A stretch of 64,000 nt of DNA from Trichobilharzia regenti. Its lineage: Eukaryota > Platyhelminthes > Trematoda > Strigeidida > Schistosomatidae. The DNA lies in contig OX235270.1 in NCBI GenBank assembly GCA_944472135.2, positions 133,095,632-133,159,631 of the forward strand, read 5' to 3'. Both the position numbers and the translations under genes were made by a program. Each line of letters opens with the position of its first letter. Position 1 is the stretch's first letter. The notes below the pieces were generated by a model. That model saw only the letters and a list, made by a program, of their open reading frames with translations, ran no database searches and was not told where the DNA came from. Of this stretch, positions 45,580 to 57,085 are shown piece by piece.

Positions 45580-46240
45580 CAACGTGGGTTTCACTAGACG
45601 GACGCTTTATAATTAATAAACACTTCACTGCAACCTGGTGGACAAGAAGTTGGCAACAGAGGCAAACGTAGGATGAAGCTGTTATGTAGTCCCAGAGATA
45701 CTCAAAGTCAGCTTGAAGGCAGTAAAAAAAGAAGCTAGAGAGAGATCATAATTCAAGTTCAACACTCACAATATCATCGATGACATTACAACGAACAAAT
45801 TATTTGCAACCATCAGCAAAAGCTCACCAAAACTATGCATCAACATCATCAACAGGGAAAACTGTGTGAAGGAAGACTGGAACTCGCCGAAAGTGATGTG
45901 GAGGGAAACACGTTCAACTGTCTTCTGAACAGGAAGAAGAGACGAAACAACGAATACCCATCTACAAAGATCTGCGAGCTAATAGAGGAGAGGTTGGTGG
46001 TGAAACAGACGATGAACGAGTGAGGAGATAAACAACGAAACCACGATTCGAGTTCAATTCACAGCATGTGGAATGAAGGAAAGCTAACTACCAACGAGTG
46101 GAAATGCATTAAGCGCTGGCTCTCTACAACTCACCTCCAGCTGACACTCTCAGAAATACTTCCACCACCGACAGACTCGAAACCACAAGTGAGGACAAAT
46201 CCACCGACAACACCGGAATCCATGAATGCCATAAACTTAC
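45580..46240 (+). pseudogene. RTE-like fragment, linker and early RT region
   Basis: The plus strand holds parts of the region between endonuclease and RT of an RTE-like element: CVKEDWNSPKVMW near 45860, and TNPPTTPESMNAIN near 46195-46237, which corresponds to the segment just before GKAPGPDGIPAEAL in other copies. After 46237 the sequence diverges completely from the partner copy. Stops in all frames. Confidence 0.5.
45738..46237 (+). repeat. 500-bp inverted repeat, left arm
   Basis: Inverted partner of 50936-51435. Paired positions sum to 97173 at both ends, so there is no net indel over 500 bp. One difference was noticed (C/T near 46161). Confidence 0.9.
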
Positions 46241-46789
46241 CAATGAAATCGCGTCAGGAAGAAATGAATGCTTCTAGACAGTTGTGCAGTCGTCTAAAAA
46301 TGACTGTGAAGAATATAGTAAAACAAGGATATGATTCTGAATCTCTACGTTTCACATGCACTTCACTAACCACAAATTTTCGTGATCTCAGTTAAGCTGG
46401 TAGTTGTAAATAAGAATTTTGACTTGCAGAGAAATAATGGATTTCAGTGTTAATTATGTAGTCGGAAAAGTTGAGCGTGACGACATTTACCTAATAAGAA
46501 CACTGATTGCTGATGATATCATAAATAACGAATCGATAAAAGTTAAGATTAGTGAGTCACTGTACTTCAGCTTTATCACTGGATGGTAGATGTGTTCAGC
46601 GTGTAATCTCTAAGTCATTAGTTTGATTATGAGTGTATTCATCAGTTCGTGCCAATCAATTGTTCCAAAGTGACATGAATTATCCGTTTATAACTTCTTA
46701 ATTTCTCATAGTTCTTTAAGTGATATAGGTTTGCATTGAAAACATGGTTCTGTACCATCAGTTTCCACTAGCTCCACGACAGCTTACTA

Positions 46790-47060
46790 GCTCTCATGTC
46801 TTCTTCGTATTATTTACCCGTGTCACTGCTGGATTCACATTCAGCTCGTTACTTCTCGTTATTTCCAACTCACCTGCATATTCCTCAGTAAATGTTTTCG
46901 GATAATAAGGTCTTGTTAGGTCTCGTCGTACTACTAAAGTCCCTTGTTGCTTATCCTTTCTCAGTGGCCATACGATCTTCGGTGTTGAATTAGCGAATGC
47001 AGGTGCTGATGATAGCCTTTACTTGCCTGTTGGAAATTTCGTAGTTTTCCAATTTATTTC
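46790..47060 (-). pseudogene. Diverged RTE fragment, 3' domain
   Basis: Minus-strand blocks parallel the RTE at 57840-58200 (CATGTCTTCTTCGTATTATT region, then TTGTTGCTTATCCTTTCTCA). Heavily mutated. Confidence 0.4.
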
Positions 47061-47261
47061 AATACAGAATTATAACTTTTCTCATTACAATTCTGTTTAA
47101 ACATGCTGGTTTAATGGGCATTACTAATGGTAAATAGTGTGTGCCATAAATTCCGATGAACTTATGGACTATTGAAAACCTAAAGGAAGAGCACATCTGC
47201 ACATTAAGAGTCCGTAATTTGTGAATAATGGATTAGGATGCTATCAGGTTTGGATTTACTT

Positions 47262-47453
47262 TTTTATTTTATTTTTGATTACAGCTTGATTCCACACCGT
47301 ATTTTTGGTACAAGTATGGAATTTTCAACGTGGATATCGGTAGCCCGTAATTCGCAGGCCAACCATAGATATCAGGTGTGCGTCAGCGTGGGCTCGAACC
47401 TCGGACCATGTGCATGGTCGGCGAGAGTCCTAACCACTGTGCCACTGACGCAC
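47262..47453 (-). mobile_element. SINE family C
   Basis: Full order on the minus strand: tRNA-like head GTGCGTCAGTGGCACAGTGG, B box GGTTCGAGCCCACG, CCGATATCCACG, GTGTGGAATCAAGCTGTAAT, A-rich end. No clear TSD. Confidence 0.8.
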
Positions 47454-47551
47454 TAGTCACTGTGTCAAAATCCAATGATTTATGATTTTTGGCTCTTATC
47501 AGCTAGTCAAAAAGCGGATTAACAACCACTATCTCCATTTACTTCTGTCCT

Positions 47552-47811
47552 AACACTTAAATTTAGTGCGTCAGTAGCATAGTCGTTAGGACGCTCGCCG
47601 ACCATGCACATGGTCCGGGGTTTGACACCCGGCCACCGACGCACTCCTTTACCTCGGTAAGCCAGAAATAAAAGCTGGTAAAGAGGAAAAGGTTGGGCGT
47701 GAGGCTAGCAACTCCATCTTGTAAAAATAAAAAACACTGCTACAGAAACTTCAAGCTTCTACCTTGAAGCCCTATGTTCCACGGGGAACGTGAAGGAAAA
47801 ACACTTAAATT
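47552..47811 (+). mobile_element. SINE family D with 12-bp TSD
   Basis: TSD AACACTTAAATT at 47552-47563 and 47800-47811. The head is tRNA-like (GCGTCAGTAGCATAGTCG, B box GGTTTGACAC, acceptor end CCGACGCAC). The tail is GAAGCCCTATGTTCCACGGG. It sits 110 bp from the oppositely oriented family C copy, so the two tRNA-like heads face each other. Confidence 0.87.
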
Positions 47812-48054
47812 CACCACTTCAAGCAAAACAAGCTCTTTTCATAACTCTGACGAATCCACCTTAGAAATCAGTCATCAATGGACTTGAATGATTCTGTGTG
47901 CTTTGCAAGTCCTGAATCAGAATGTCACCATCAGCTTCAAGAAAGGTGCAGCTCTTCGTAATAATTATCACTTCTTCTATAACAAAAATTGTTTCAAAAA
48001 TCCTTCCTGAACCATCTAATTACAATATTTGTTCTAACTCTGTAATTGGATGGT

Positions 48055-48210
48055 TGATTTCATCATGAACTGGCATAAAATACAGAACCTGGAAGTACTG
48101 TACAGCTGCTACATCCTAGTTCGCGAGTCTGCATCAACACGAACCCATACAACGGGGTTCAAACCCAGGACCTTCTGGTTACTAGGCGAGCAAGCTTGTG
48201 AACCATATTA
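48055..48210 (-). repeat. SINE family A, old copy
   Basis: Minus strand: remains of the tRNA-like head (B box GGGTTTGAACCCC), hammerhead remnant with damaged stem II and CAGCTG stem III, and the tail TTTCATCATGAACTGGCAT (plus-strand form). No active core. Confidence 0.55.
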
Positions 48211-48289
48211 ATATATGTGTAAAACTTGGGCATTGTGGTAGTAAGTAATTCCATATTAGTTTGTTCATTAGATGTATCACACAGTGAGT

Positions 48290-48520
48290 GTAACAGTGTT
48301 ATTTACTGGATGACGTTTCGAACAAAATTTATTGTTCATAATCATATCAATTGTAATCGCACGACCTCGAAACTTGAGTTTTATGGTTTTCTTTGTCTTT
48401 TCCTATTCGTCGTAGGGGTATTAGAATTTTCCATATATCTGGGACAGGTGTTGAATCATTCCTATTACATGTATTTGCAGTTGATTCGATAAACAAAGCT
48501 TCTCCCTCCACTCTGTGATA
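48290..48520 (+). repeat. Third, diverged copy of the 290-bp repeat
   Basis: It shares CATAATCATATCAATT, a GGACAGGTGTTGAATC block and GATTCGATAAACAAAGCT with 3585-3775, in the same orientation. Unlike the other two copies it stands alone. A small ORF over it is incidental. Confidence 0.6.
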
Positions 48521-48799
48521 TTAGATTTTAAAACTGTCATCCTATCCAATCCAGCGTATTGTTTGGTTGTGTGTAATTGCATATGGTGAGTGCTATAACT
48601 GAACTATTCTCTAGATTTTTTTTATCTTATTCGGGTCATGTAATCTAGATTTTGCTGGCCTTTTATTCTTGGCTAGTCTGACTGCCCCTGTTCCACTAGC
48701 TTGACCTATGTATTTGACCTGACAATCATTCCAGCAGGGTATTAGTTAAGCTAAATTGATTTATGAGCATCATATCAATTTTCAGGTATTAGTTTGTAG

Positions 48800-49150
48800 G
48801 GATTTTGTTTGAATGGTTAGGGGATTTCATCACTAGTGACTGACCTTATTCATGCAATCACCTGAGGTTCTAGTGGGAAGACGTGACCAATAGCGTACAA
48901 TAGTTCGAAGGTGAGGGTAGTTACTTACCGAAGACAATTGAGAAGTGGACGCGCTATATCGTGAATTTGCAGAAGTTAGAATTGATTGGGTGGTCATTTG
49001 ATTGAGTCTTAGTGGCTTAATGGTCTACGAGCTAGCTCGCCTTGTAGCCAGAATGTCCTGGGTTTGAACTCCGGATACGGATGCGTACTGGTGAAGAGTC
49101 CCAAACTAGGACTAAACCAGCTATGCAGTACTCCCAAATATACCTAGATT
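48800..49150 (+). mobile_element. SINE family A copy
   Basis: Leader near 48840-48990 (TGGGAAGACGTGACC), tRNA-like head near 49005-49075 (A box AGTGGCTTAATGG, B box GGGTTTGAAC), then hammerhead remnant: GTGAAGA (C3 lost), GTCCCAAACTAGGAC intact, TAAA for GAAA. The tail after CAGTACTCCC is missing. Confidence 0.65.
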
Positions 49151-49843
49151 ACTTCACAGTGATTACACTTATACATTTTATCACTCACATTATATGCGGA
49201 CAACGGAAACCCAATGAAATGATAAAATCAATTTTTCTTATCCTAAAAAGCTTGGTATTTGCATTATTCATATTAATAAAGCATCTGTAATAACTTCAAA
49301 ATGTCTGCATATCCTATTGTGTTTCAATCAACCTCCGTATCCACTGAAACAATTTAATCAAATATTGAGAATTCAAACTGTATTATGTATGTGAATATTC
49401 ACTGGTCACTTTTATTGATCCATCTTTATTAATAACATTCTATGGGGATATACAAATAATAGTAATAATAAGATAACAACTAAATCTTCATTGGTCAAAG
49501 GATGTAATTTTAACAGGGGATTGTCTTTTTGTTTTTTTTTTTGTATGTGTATTTTTTCTTTTTCGCATCTTTGAATGCATAAACCAAATTGATAAGAGGC
49601 AAAAAGCAAAAGCAAAAGAATTAAGGATAAAAGTCTCTGCGTAAATGCAAGAGATGTTTGTATACATGCACAAACATACACACAAATATATATATATATG
49701 CATACTTATTTTGTTCACCCTTATAAAAGATAATCCTGTTTATTGAGAAAGCATAAAATATGTCTGTTATTATATACCTGGATGCAATTCGCATGTTTAT
49801 TTGTCTGAGGATGTGTGACCATGGTTAGACTCCCATGCATAGG

Positions 49844-49844
<1 letters not shown>
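49151..49844. other. No gene recognised
   Basis: AT-rich with homopolymer T and A runs. Overlapping small minus-strand frames here are low-complexity. Confidence 0.4.

Positions 49845-49890
<46 letters not shown>
49845..49890. repeat. (TA)n microsatellite
   Basis: About 23 uninterrupted TA units directly beside the LTR-like segment that follows. Confidence 0.95.
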
Positions 49891-49891
<1 letters not shown>

Positions 49892-50165
49892 GACAGTTGG
49901 AGGCGATCGCCAGGGTGCCATACCTTCAGGTTCCATGCTTGTTAGAACAGCTCAGCAGCATGGCATATCAAAAATGTTGAAGGGACTGGTCTGACCTTGG
50001 AGATTCGCCTATATCTTGGGTCCAGACCTTCATACCGGCTACCTATACACCTAACATTATCGCCGAATGAGTCGCAATAATGAGTCAACTGGAATTAAAC
50101 CGTGCGACTCAGTCAACACCACTAAGGACTAGACTTGTGACATTGGTGACCCCTTAACAGTTTTA
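49891..50165 (+). repeat. Possible solo LTR remnant
   Basis: More GC-rich than its surroundings and non-coding. It ends GACTTGTGACATTGGTGACC, a sequence form seen at the 3' LTR border and primer-binding site of many LTR retrotransposons. No paired LTR or TSD was found, so this is only a suggestion. Confidence 0.3.
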
Positions 50166-50289
50166 AGATAGCGGAACTACTTTTCTTCCTCAAGTCTTTC
50201 AATCCTATTCTTCACATTGTACATCTAATCGAATGAATATCGCAACACTGTGGGTACAAAATGAATCTTTCTGTAGGCTGTAGGTACAC

Positions 50290-51480
50290 CTAAACATAAA
50301 GTCCTCTATATTCCCACAGTCTTTGCATGATCCAGTCCACGACAAACAGCAGTATCGTCGGTGATAGAAGATAACTATATCTTACTCCTGTATTCACCTC
50401 AAAGGCTTCGTTGAGTGTCCCATTGTGAATCAGTTATCATGTGGAGTCATCGTTTACCTGTCGATTGAGGTTTATAAATGTTTAATAAACTGTACTCATT
50501 GATAGTGAAGCAGTGATCAAATTACTGTGCGGTACACACTGCTGAAGCGCTCTTTAAAGTCTACAGAATTGAGGTAGAGATTTGACTGCCAATCTATGCT
50601 CTCTTCTATAATGACGCATAGCTTTGTAATTTGATTTGCACATGATCTGCTTATCCTGGATCTTCAGAGATGTTCCTGTGGGATATCTGCATAAAGAACA
50701 TCTCTTAACCTCCTTAGGTTCGGGTGGACAGGAGACTGATTTGGCATCATTTCCTTAAGTCGATTTGGTTGGAAGACACACGACAACACTTCCTCGAAAC
50801 GAAGATCACCTTCTCTTCCTTTAACATTGTTTGAAATTGGGGAATAAGCATGTTAGTAGAAGTTTCAGGATACCTTCCTAGTGTCTGTTGGAGATATCCG
50901 TTTTATCTCTATGCTTATGCGTGTTGCCTTCAGTGAGTTTATGGCATTCATGGATTCCGGTGTTGTCGGTGGATTTGTCCTCACTTGTGGTTTCGAGTCT
51001 GTCGGTGGTAGAAGTATTTCTGAGAGTGTCAGCTGGAGGTGAGTTGTAGAGAGCCAGCGCTTAATGCATTTCCACTCGTTGGTAGTTAGCTTTCCTTCAT
51101 TCCACATGCTGTGAATTGAACTCGAATCGTGGTTTCGTTGTTTATCTCCTCACTCGTTCATCGTCTGTTTCACCACCAACCTCTCCTCTATTAGCTCGCA
51201 GATCTTTGTAGATGGGTATTCGTTGTTTCGTCTCTTCTTCCTGTTCAGAAGACAGTTGAACGTGTTTCCCTCCACATCACTTTCGGCGAGTTCCAGTCTT
51301 CCTTCACACAGTTTTCCCTGTTGATGATGTTGATGCATAGTTTTGGTGAGCTTTTGCTGATGGTTGCAAATAATTTGTTCGTTGTAATGTCATCGATGAT
51401 ATTGTGAGTGTTGAACTTGAATTATGATCTCTCTCAATCTTCCTCGATAGCTTCCAGCCTTACTTCGATTACCCCTTAGA
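50290..51480 (-). pseudogene. RTE-like element, RT and linker region
   Basis: Read on the minus strand it covers the linker (PPTTPESMNAINSLKATR near 50940-50990) and then RT sequence down to about 50330, parallel to the RT part of the RTE at 58.9-59.5 kb. The 500-bp upstream part is the inverted partner of 45738-46237. Frames are broken repeatedly. The 3' domain and tail are absent. Confidence 0.55.
50936..51435 (-). repeat. 500-bp inverted repeat, right arm
   Basis: Near-identical inverted copy of 45738-46237, inside a longer RTE-like fragment. The left copy has no RTE continuation, so this copy is the likely source. Confidence 0.9.
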
Positions 51481-51484
51481 CTTA

Positions 51485-51835
51485 GTAACATTCTCAGGTA
51501 CTAGTAGGGTGCAGTAGGTCGGGTACGAGGACAAATATTCGCCGAAGATATTGGCTAGGGGTCGCGCTATATCATGAATTGGCGGAGGTTAGAACTGATT
51601 TGGTTGCCATTGGGTCGGGTCGCAGCGGCCTAATGGTATACGAACTCGCCTTGTAACCAGAAGGTCCTGGTTTTGAATCCCGGTGAATGCGTGCTGCTGA
51701 AGAGTCCCAAACTAGGACGAAACAGCTCTCCAGTACTCCCAGGTTTTCCAATGGTTCCCTAACTAATGTCAGCTCATGGTGAAATCCTGTAACCAATCAA
51801 CCAAATCCCTACAAACCAACACTTGAATTTAAGAT
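51485..51835 (+). mobile_element. SINE family A with best-preserved hammerhead core
   Basis: Leader (ACTAGTAGGGTGCAG), tRNA-like head (A box AGCGGCCTAATGG, B box TTTTGAATCCC, mutated), hammerhead at 51691-51740, then the tail AGCTCATGGTGAAATCC ending ACCAACACTTGAATTTAAG. The 5' end is truncated relative to the copy at 40.5 kb. No TSD was identified. Confidence 0.75.
51691..51740 (+). ncRNA. Hammerhead ribozyme with complete core, weak stem III
   Basis: Stem I halves GTGCTG / CAGTAC (one wobble pair), core CTGAAGA, stem II GTCCCAAACTAGGAC, GAAA, CAGCTC, triplet CTC before the cleavage point. The invariant core positions are all present. Relative to the family CAGCTG, one base change removes the closing pair of the minimal stem III. 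It is the only copy here with core and triplet both acceptable, so cleavage is possible but doubtful in monomer form. Confidence 0.7.
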
Positions 51836-53179
51836 GAGTTTTATTGACAAGCTTATCTATGCTGATTGCACTTCAACAACATGACTGAAACACGAATCCT
51901 CTACATAAAACACTACAACTAATCTAACTTAAAGAGGGTTTAACCTCCCAGTCATCATAATCTGTTATTCTATCTGGTATTCAGAACCTCGTTTCAGGAA
52001 ACACTGAAACATACTAACCGCTGAATTTACTTACTTAGTAGAATAATCTATAATTTCTCTAATTGTACCCTAAAGAAAGATAAGTTAAAAATAAGCCTGT
52101 AAATATTTTGAGTACACTTCTTATAGCTTTGCTATATATAATTCTACTTAAGGGAAATTTGAAACTTTTCATTAGTGCTGATTAAATATTTGCAAGGCTA
52201 AAGATTACAGAATATCTAGTCACATGCTGTATTATAAAAATTACTTAGAGATATTAACCACTTCTCAGCACCACTCACCACCACCCCATCTTTTCCCCTG
52301 ACCATATTATCAAATGATACCATTTGACTGATATTATAATAATTAAGTCACTTTATTTCAAGCAACAATAGTAATTACACAGATTGGGATTTTCAATGTT
52401 TTTGCATATTACAACAGTTGAGTTCCTTTTATGAATATATATATATATTTATGTATAACAGCTAAAAATAGAAAAAAACCCAGAAAAACTGCAAGCCTAC
52501 AGAAAGAATAACATATCTATTAATAGTTTGGGTAATAATTTTCAGTTTATCTACTGGTTAAAAAGTCTATGAACTCTTTTCTGACATTCGTCTAAATATG
52601 GCATAATTGTAGTTTTATATTTTGTTATACAAGCATATATATTCACATGAAATTTCACGTAGGCTTTACTAGAAAAGATAAAGGGAAAAAGTTGTGAATA
52701 ATGAGAATGTTTAGTATCAGACAAGATAATTTTAGCCAACTGCTTGCAAGAATTTAAAATACCTATGAACAATCATGTCAGTTAGTCAGTTGAGTTACAG
52801 ACATACACCACTAACCCTGTTTATGTATGGCCTTGAGTAGTCCACATAATATACTCGTATACTCGTTCTTGAGAAGTCCGGGAAAGAATAATGGCCAAAA
52901 GTAAAAGAGAATGGGCAGAATACATGAGCTGGTAAAACTGCAAGAGAAGAGGTTGAGTTGTGGAGGAAAGTTTCAACTTCTTTATATTATATCAAGGCAA
53001 ACTATAAATTTTCTTTGAAACCAATAAGATATGAGACAACCAAAAGAGATTTGAAGAGAAACTGACGCCAGGATAGGCTATATTCGATTTATTTCCTATG
53101 ACAAAATCGGGAGAGGGAATCACTCGACTCAAATGTTGTTCACATCTGAAACTAAGGTAAATAGTATTATATGTATTAT
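51836..53179. other. No gene recognised
   Basis: AT-rich. A 73-codon minus frame at 52551-52772 has no recognisable domain. Confidence 0.4.
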
Positions 53180-53379
53180 GTGCGTCGGTAGCACAGTGGT
53201 TAGGACTCTCGCCGACCATGCACATGGTCCGAGGTTCGAGCCCACGCCGACGCACACCTGATATCTATGGTCGGCCTGCGAAATTTGGGCTACCGATATC
53301 CATGCTGAAAATTCCATACTTTTACCAAAAATACGGTGTGGAATCAAGCTGCAATCAAAAATAAAAAATAAAAAAAAAT
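53180..53379 (+). mobile_element. SINE family C
   Basis: tRNA-like head GTGCGTCGGTAGCACAGTGG with B box GGTTCGAGCCCACG, then CTACCGATATCCATGCTG, GTGTGGAATCAAGCTGCAAT and an A-rich tail of AAAATA units. No clear TSD. Confidence 0.85.
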
Positions 53380-53989
53380 ATTTAAAGGGTTTTAGTTTAA
53401 GTACATTGGTAAGAATCTAATCGCATCAGAACAATCCAATGCAAAAATGACTGGGACATCACTTGTTAGATTGTTAGCACATTCAATGAAATTAACTTTC
53501 GATGACTACGGTAGGTCATTCAAAAGGAAATAAAAGGGGAAAGAAGGAAGTACAGCAACTTGAGGTGCACTAGTGAGTGTTCCATTTAAGAAAGGATATT
53601 GTTTCCTACTTGAAAACATATGGAATCAGTCAGTGCTGAAGTCAGCTGGCTCAGTATAAGTGCCCTAAAGAGCAGTGAACAAACTCTGCAACTTTATCTA
53701 TACTCTAAGCAGTATTATGGTGGAGTACGGTGACAGCGTCTAAAATCCATCAAAATTTATTTATAAGCGAGTTGCTTCGGGTCACTGAAGGATTTGAAAA
53801 GAAGGTTTGAAGATAAACAATAGATGCTTCTCAACAGTTTTCAAAAATGGAGATTTGACGGTGATTAGCTCAAACCTTAAACCTGATTGAGAAGTTCATT
53901 TTGGTACACACACACACACGATGTATATTTCACCACAAAATAAAATTTTTTTTTTATCAAACCACGCAATGTTAAACAGAATCATCTAC
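53380..53989. other. No feature recognised
   Basis: AT-rich with a short (AC)n run near 53908-53920. Confidence 0.4.
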
Positions 53990-54621
53990 AGATGATGTTT
54001 CGAGCACAGTTTATTGCTTCTAATAACCACATCATCGCACTCACACATGTGAAAAAAAATCAAAACAAGTGATTCAGCGAAGAGACACTTTTCAACGAAT
54101 TTATTATCAAGCTGTACAATCGTATACATAATTGGTTTTCAATAAACTATATCCGGTGAGGGAAATGAATCACCGGTGTGAATACATAAAATAAAATAGC
54201 AGTTTATAACGTAATTGAAATATTTGTGATTGTAATCAGAGTTAAATGTCAGTTAGCAAATCAGTTAATGTCATTTATGGAATAATTCATAGCATATATA
54301 GAACTTGGAAGGCGTGTGTAGTCAGTAGATTAGTAGACAAAGAGAATAAAAGTAAAAACGTCACGTAACACTTTGTGAAATTTGATAACATAGAATTTAA
54401 TATTGTAAAAATAAAGATAAAAAGTATACACATGAATAATTTTTTTTTTTTTGGTTTAAAATGTCAAGTACGTCAAGCGGAAAAGATTCAGAATGAGAGT
54501 CGTAATAATAATAATAATAATGATGATAATAATAATAATAATGATAATAATAATAATCGAAGTAATAAGGGAAAAGAACATAGAATAACTAAATAAATAA
54601 AATGAATAAATGTCTATCCCT
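53990..54621 (-). repeat. 3' flank of PLE, with (TAA)n repeat
   Basis: Downstream of the PLE stop on the minus strand. It contains GATGTTTCGAGCACAGTTTA, which is close to the start of the 48.3-kb repeat, and GCTGTACAATCGTATACAT, which is close to the flank of the other PLE near 12250. A (TAA)n array lies at 54502-54557. Probably PLE terminal repeat or UTR. Confidence 0.45.
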
Positions 54622-56090
54622 CTACGGCCAAGGCAGCAGTAGGGATTGTACATACTTCTTTTGCATACAAAGGTCTGGCTTAAAGTCATGAATTGCCAAG
54701 GCCTCAGCTGTCTTTAGAAGTCTGTAACGAAGAAAACGCGGGAAGTTAGCATGAATTCTATATATGACCTTGAAATCATGGTCAGGGTTGACCGAGTGAC
54801 AGAAGTCGATGAGGTGTTCTAAGATAGAGCTTCGCACACATTTCCTTTCTCCCTTGTAAAACCAAGCTGGAATATGTTCTCGTATCCGTGTGGAGAGCAT
54901 TCTCTGACTACGGCCAATGTACCTTGCTCCACAAGAGCAGGTGAACTGGTAGATGCACATGGAGGCGGTCATACGGGTAGAGAACAATTTGCAGCTCGTG
55001 AACGTCATATGTAATCTAGCTGCAGGGAACGTTTTACTAACTGATTTAGAAAGACGATTTTTGAGCATATCAGAAGCTTGATCTCCTTTGAATTCCAAGT
55101 TCACGAATAAGGTTTTCTTTGGAACTGAATCGGTGACCAGTTTAGACTGCTTATGTTTCATGTTGCTGTCAATAAATCGGTTAGGGTAACAGTTTTCTGC
55201 GAGTGTGGCTTTCAGGAAGTCAAGTTTGGAGTTGACGCAATCAGAACTACAAATTTTCCTTATCCTAAAGCAGAGTGAATGGATTAAATTCCTTTTCCTG
55301 GAAATAGGCACCCAACTGTCAAAATTATTTAGTTGTCCGTTCCGTATACGTTTTCGGTGGATCGATCTTTTGAGAGATCCGTCATTCCGTCTGCTAAGGC
55401 ACACATCAAGAAACGGAATGCTTAGTTCAGATTCCTTTTCTATGGTGAATTGTAAAGAAGGATGGCAGTTGTTGAAGGCGAACAAGACGTCATCAAGAAC
55501 TACTTTCTTATCGCAGATGACGAAAGTGTCGTCTACGTATCTTTTATAAATGTCAAAATGACCGATGGTTTGACTAAGTTGAGAATTTTCCAGCTTTGCT
55601 GTAAAACAATCAGCCAACAAAGGACCCAGTGGTGATCCCATGGCAATGCCATCTCTCTGTCTATAGATCTCACTGTTGAAGGTGAATTGAACATTCAACG
55701 TACATCTCATAAAAGTTCTTTGAGGTGGATTGTCGGTAAACCTATTTCCAAACCATGTGTATCAATATACTCACATAAATAGCGAACAGTTTCCATGAGA
55801 GGAACATTGGTAAATAGCGACGTCACATCTAATGAGAACAGGACTTTTCTGAGACATTAAAATCTTTAATACTATCAATAAATTTAAACGTATCATTAAT
55901 GGAAAACTTAGATACTTGCCTTCTGACTGGTTCCAATATTTCGGCTAGCCATTGAGCGATTTCCCTGATAAGGAGAGCCCGCCATATCGAGGATTGGACG
56001 GAGGGGTAATCCTGTCTTATGTATTTTCGGTAGTCCATACAAACGTCTATTAATCCTATAACGTAGGATTTAACGTTGTAAAACAAAACT
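54622..56090 (-). pseudogene. Penelope-like element: RT and GIY-YIG endonuclease, frameshifted
   Basis: A 362-codon minus frame (55710-54622) is the best-preserved PLE sequence here: motif B AMGSPLGPLLADCF, motif C YKRYVDDTFVICD, SIPFLDVCL, a linker, then the GIY-YIG domain (CIYQFTCSCGARYIGR, LSTRIREHIPAWF, RSSILEHLIDF, LLKTAEALAIHDFKPDLC). Upstream, motif A (FSLDVTSLFTNVPL) is intact in a different frame at about 55760-55830. Before that comes KFIDSIKDFNVSE in a third frame, and YGLPK-like fingers near 56040. At least two frameshifts (near 55712 and 55845) prevent one product. The N-terminal domain is missing. Confidence 0.88.
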
Positions 56091-56249
56091 GATTTATAAT
56101 GACAAGTGGAACGAGTGAAATAATATCAGGGACAATTCAAAGTGAGAATATTTATGGTAACAATTGACACAATAAACGAACAGTATACAAAGTGAATAAA
56201 CAAAACGAGAAAATAAGTAGAGCCAAAATATGATTGGAGATTATCATAC

Positions 56250-57085
56250 TTCAGCATAGAGAGATTAAGAACGTGAAAGTTGGAGGGGTTGAACGAACTT
56301 TTTCTGTATACAGAGATCTGGTTTTTCTGTATTGATGGCCAAAGCTTCAGCAATACAGAAGAGTCGGGTACGTAGGGATTTGGGTAAATTACTCTTTGCC
56401 TTGCAGATGTCTTTAAAGGCGGAGGCTGTAGAGATAGGGTGATCATTATCGAAAAGATGTCCAATGACTGCTCTTCTTATTGACCCAATTCCACCTCTTC
56501 GTAACTATACACGATAGTGCTCTTGCAACCTCTTGGACAAAACTCGAGTCTAACGTCCGATATACCTAGCTCCACACGACTAGGTGAATTGATAAACGCA
56601 CCTAGAGTTGGTCAACTGTGGGATCTTGTCCTTCGAGTTATTGAACAGTAATGCTTGGCTGGAAGGCGCCATTGTCAAAAATACAGCAGGGATTGGCCTT
56701 TTCTGGGACTGTGAGATCGTTCTTTTAATGATATCAGGAGCTAAGTCACCTTCGAACTAGAAGCTCATATACAGTATTTTCTTGAGCACAGATGATAGGT
56801 CGCATTTCATAAGATTTGACTATATATTCTTGTTAATAAAACGTAGTGGAAATCCCCCTTCTATTGGGATTTTTCTTTAAAAATTTAACTCTTCCTCCAC
56901 AGTATCAGGACTACATATGCGCCGCATACGAGTGGCAAGCGACCGGATCAGGTTTCATTTTCGACCAATGGGTACCCAGCTGTAGAAATTTGTCAGTTGG
57001 CCATTTTATGACAATTTTCTTTAAATCAATCTCTTCAGAATTCCACCGGTCCTCCTTGATAAGTTCTCGCAGAAGAAATGAATAC
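56250..57085 (-). pseudogene. Second Penelope-like element, GIY-YIG end, degenerate
   Basis: Directly upstream of the previous PLE and in the same orientation. The minus strand reads CVYQFT, stop, SCGARYIGR, LSKRLQEHY, SIRRAVIGHL, LFCIAEALAINTEKPDLC, KKFVQPLQL, ordered as in a PLE endonuclease. Farther upstream (to 57085) only broken RT-to-endonuclease linker sequence remains. The two PLEs form a tandem of different subfamilies, not a simple duplication. Confidence 0.75.

Noticed and set aside
48226..48492. 88-codon ORF as a membrane protein
   Set aside because: It coincides with the diverged third copy of the 290-bp repeat, whose other copies do not keep the frame.
49412..49718. Overlapping minus-strand ORFs of 76-89 codons
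   Set aside because: They arise from homopolymer and simple-repeat DNA; the translations are Lys/Leu/Ile runs.
54375..54596. Asn-rich 73-codon plus ORF
   Set aside because: Translation of the (TAA)n-type microsatellite beside the PLE 3' flank; not a credible protein.
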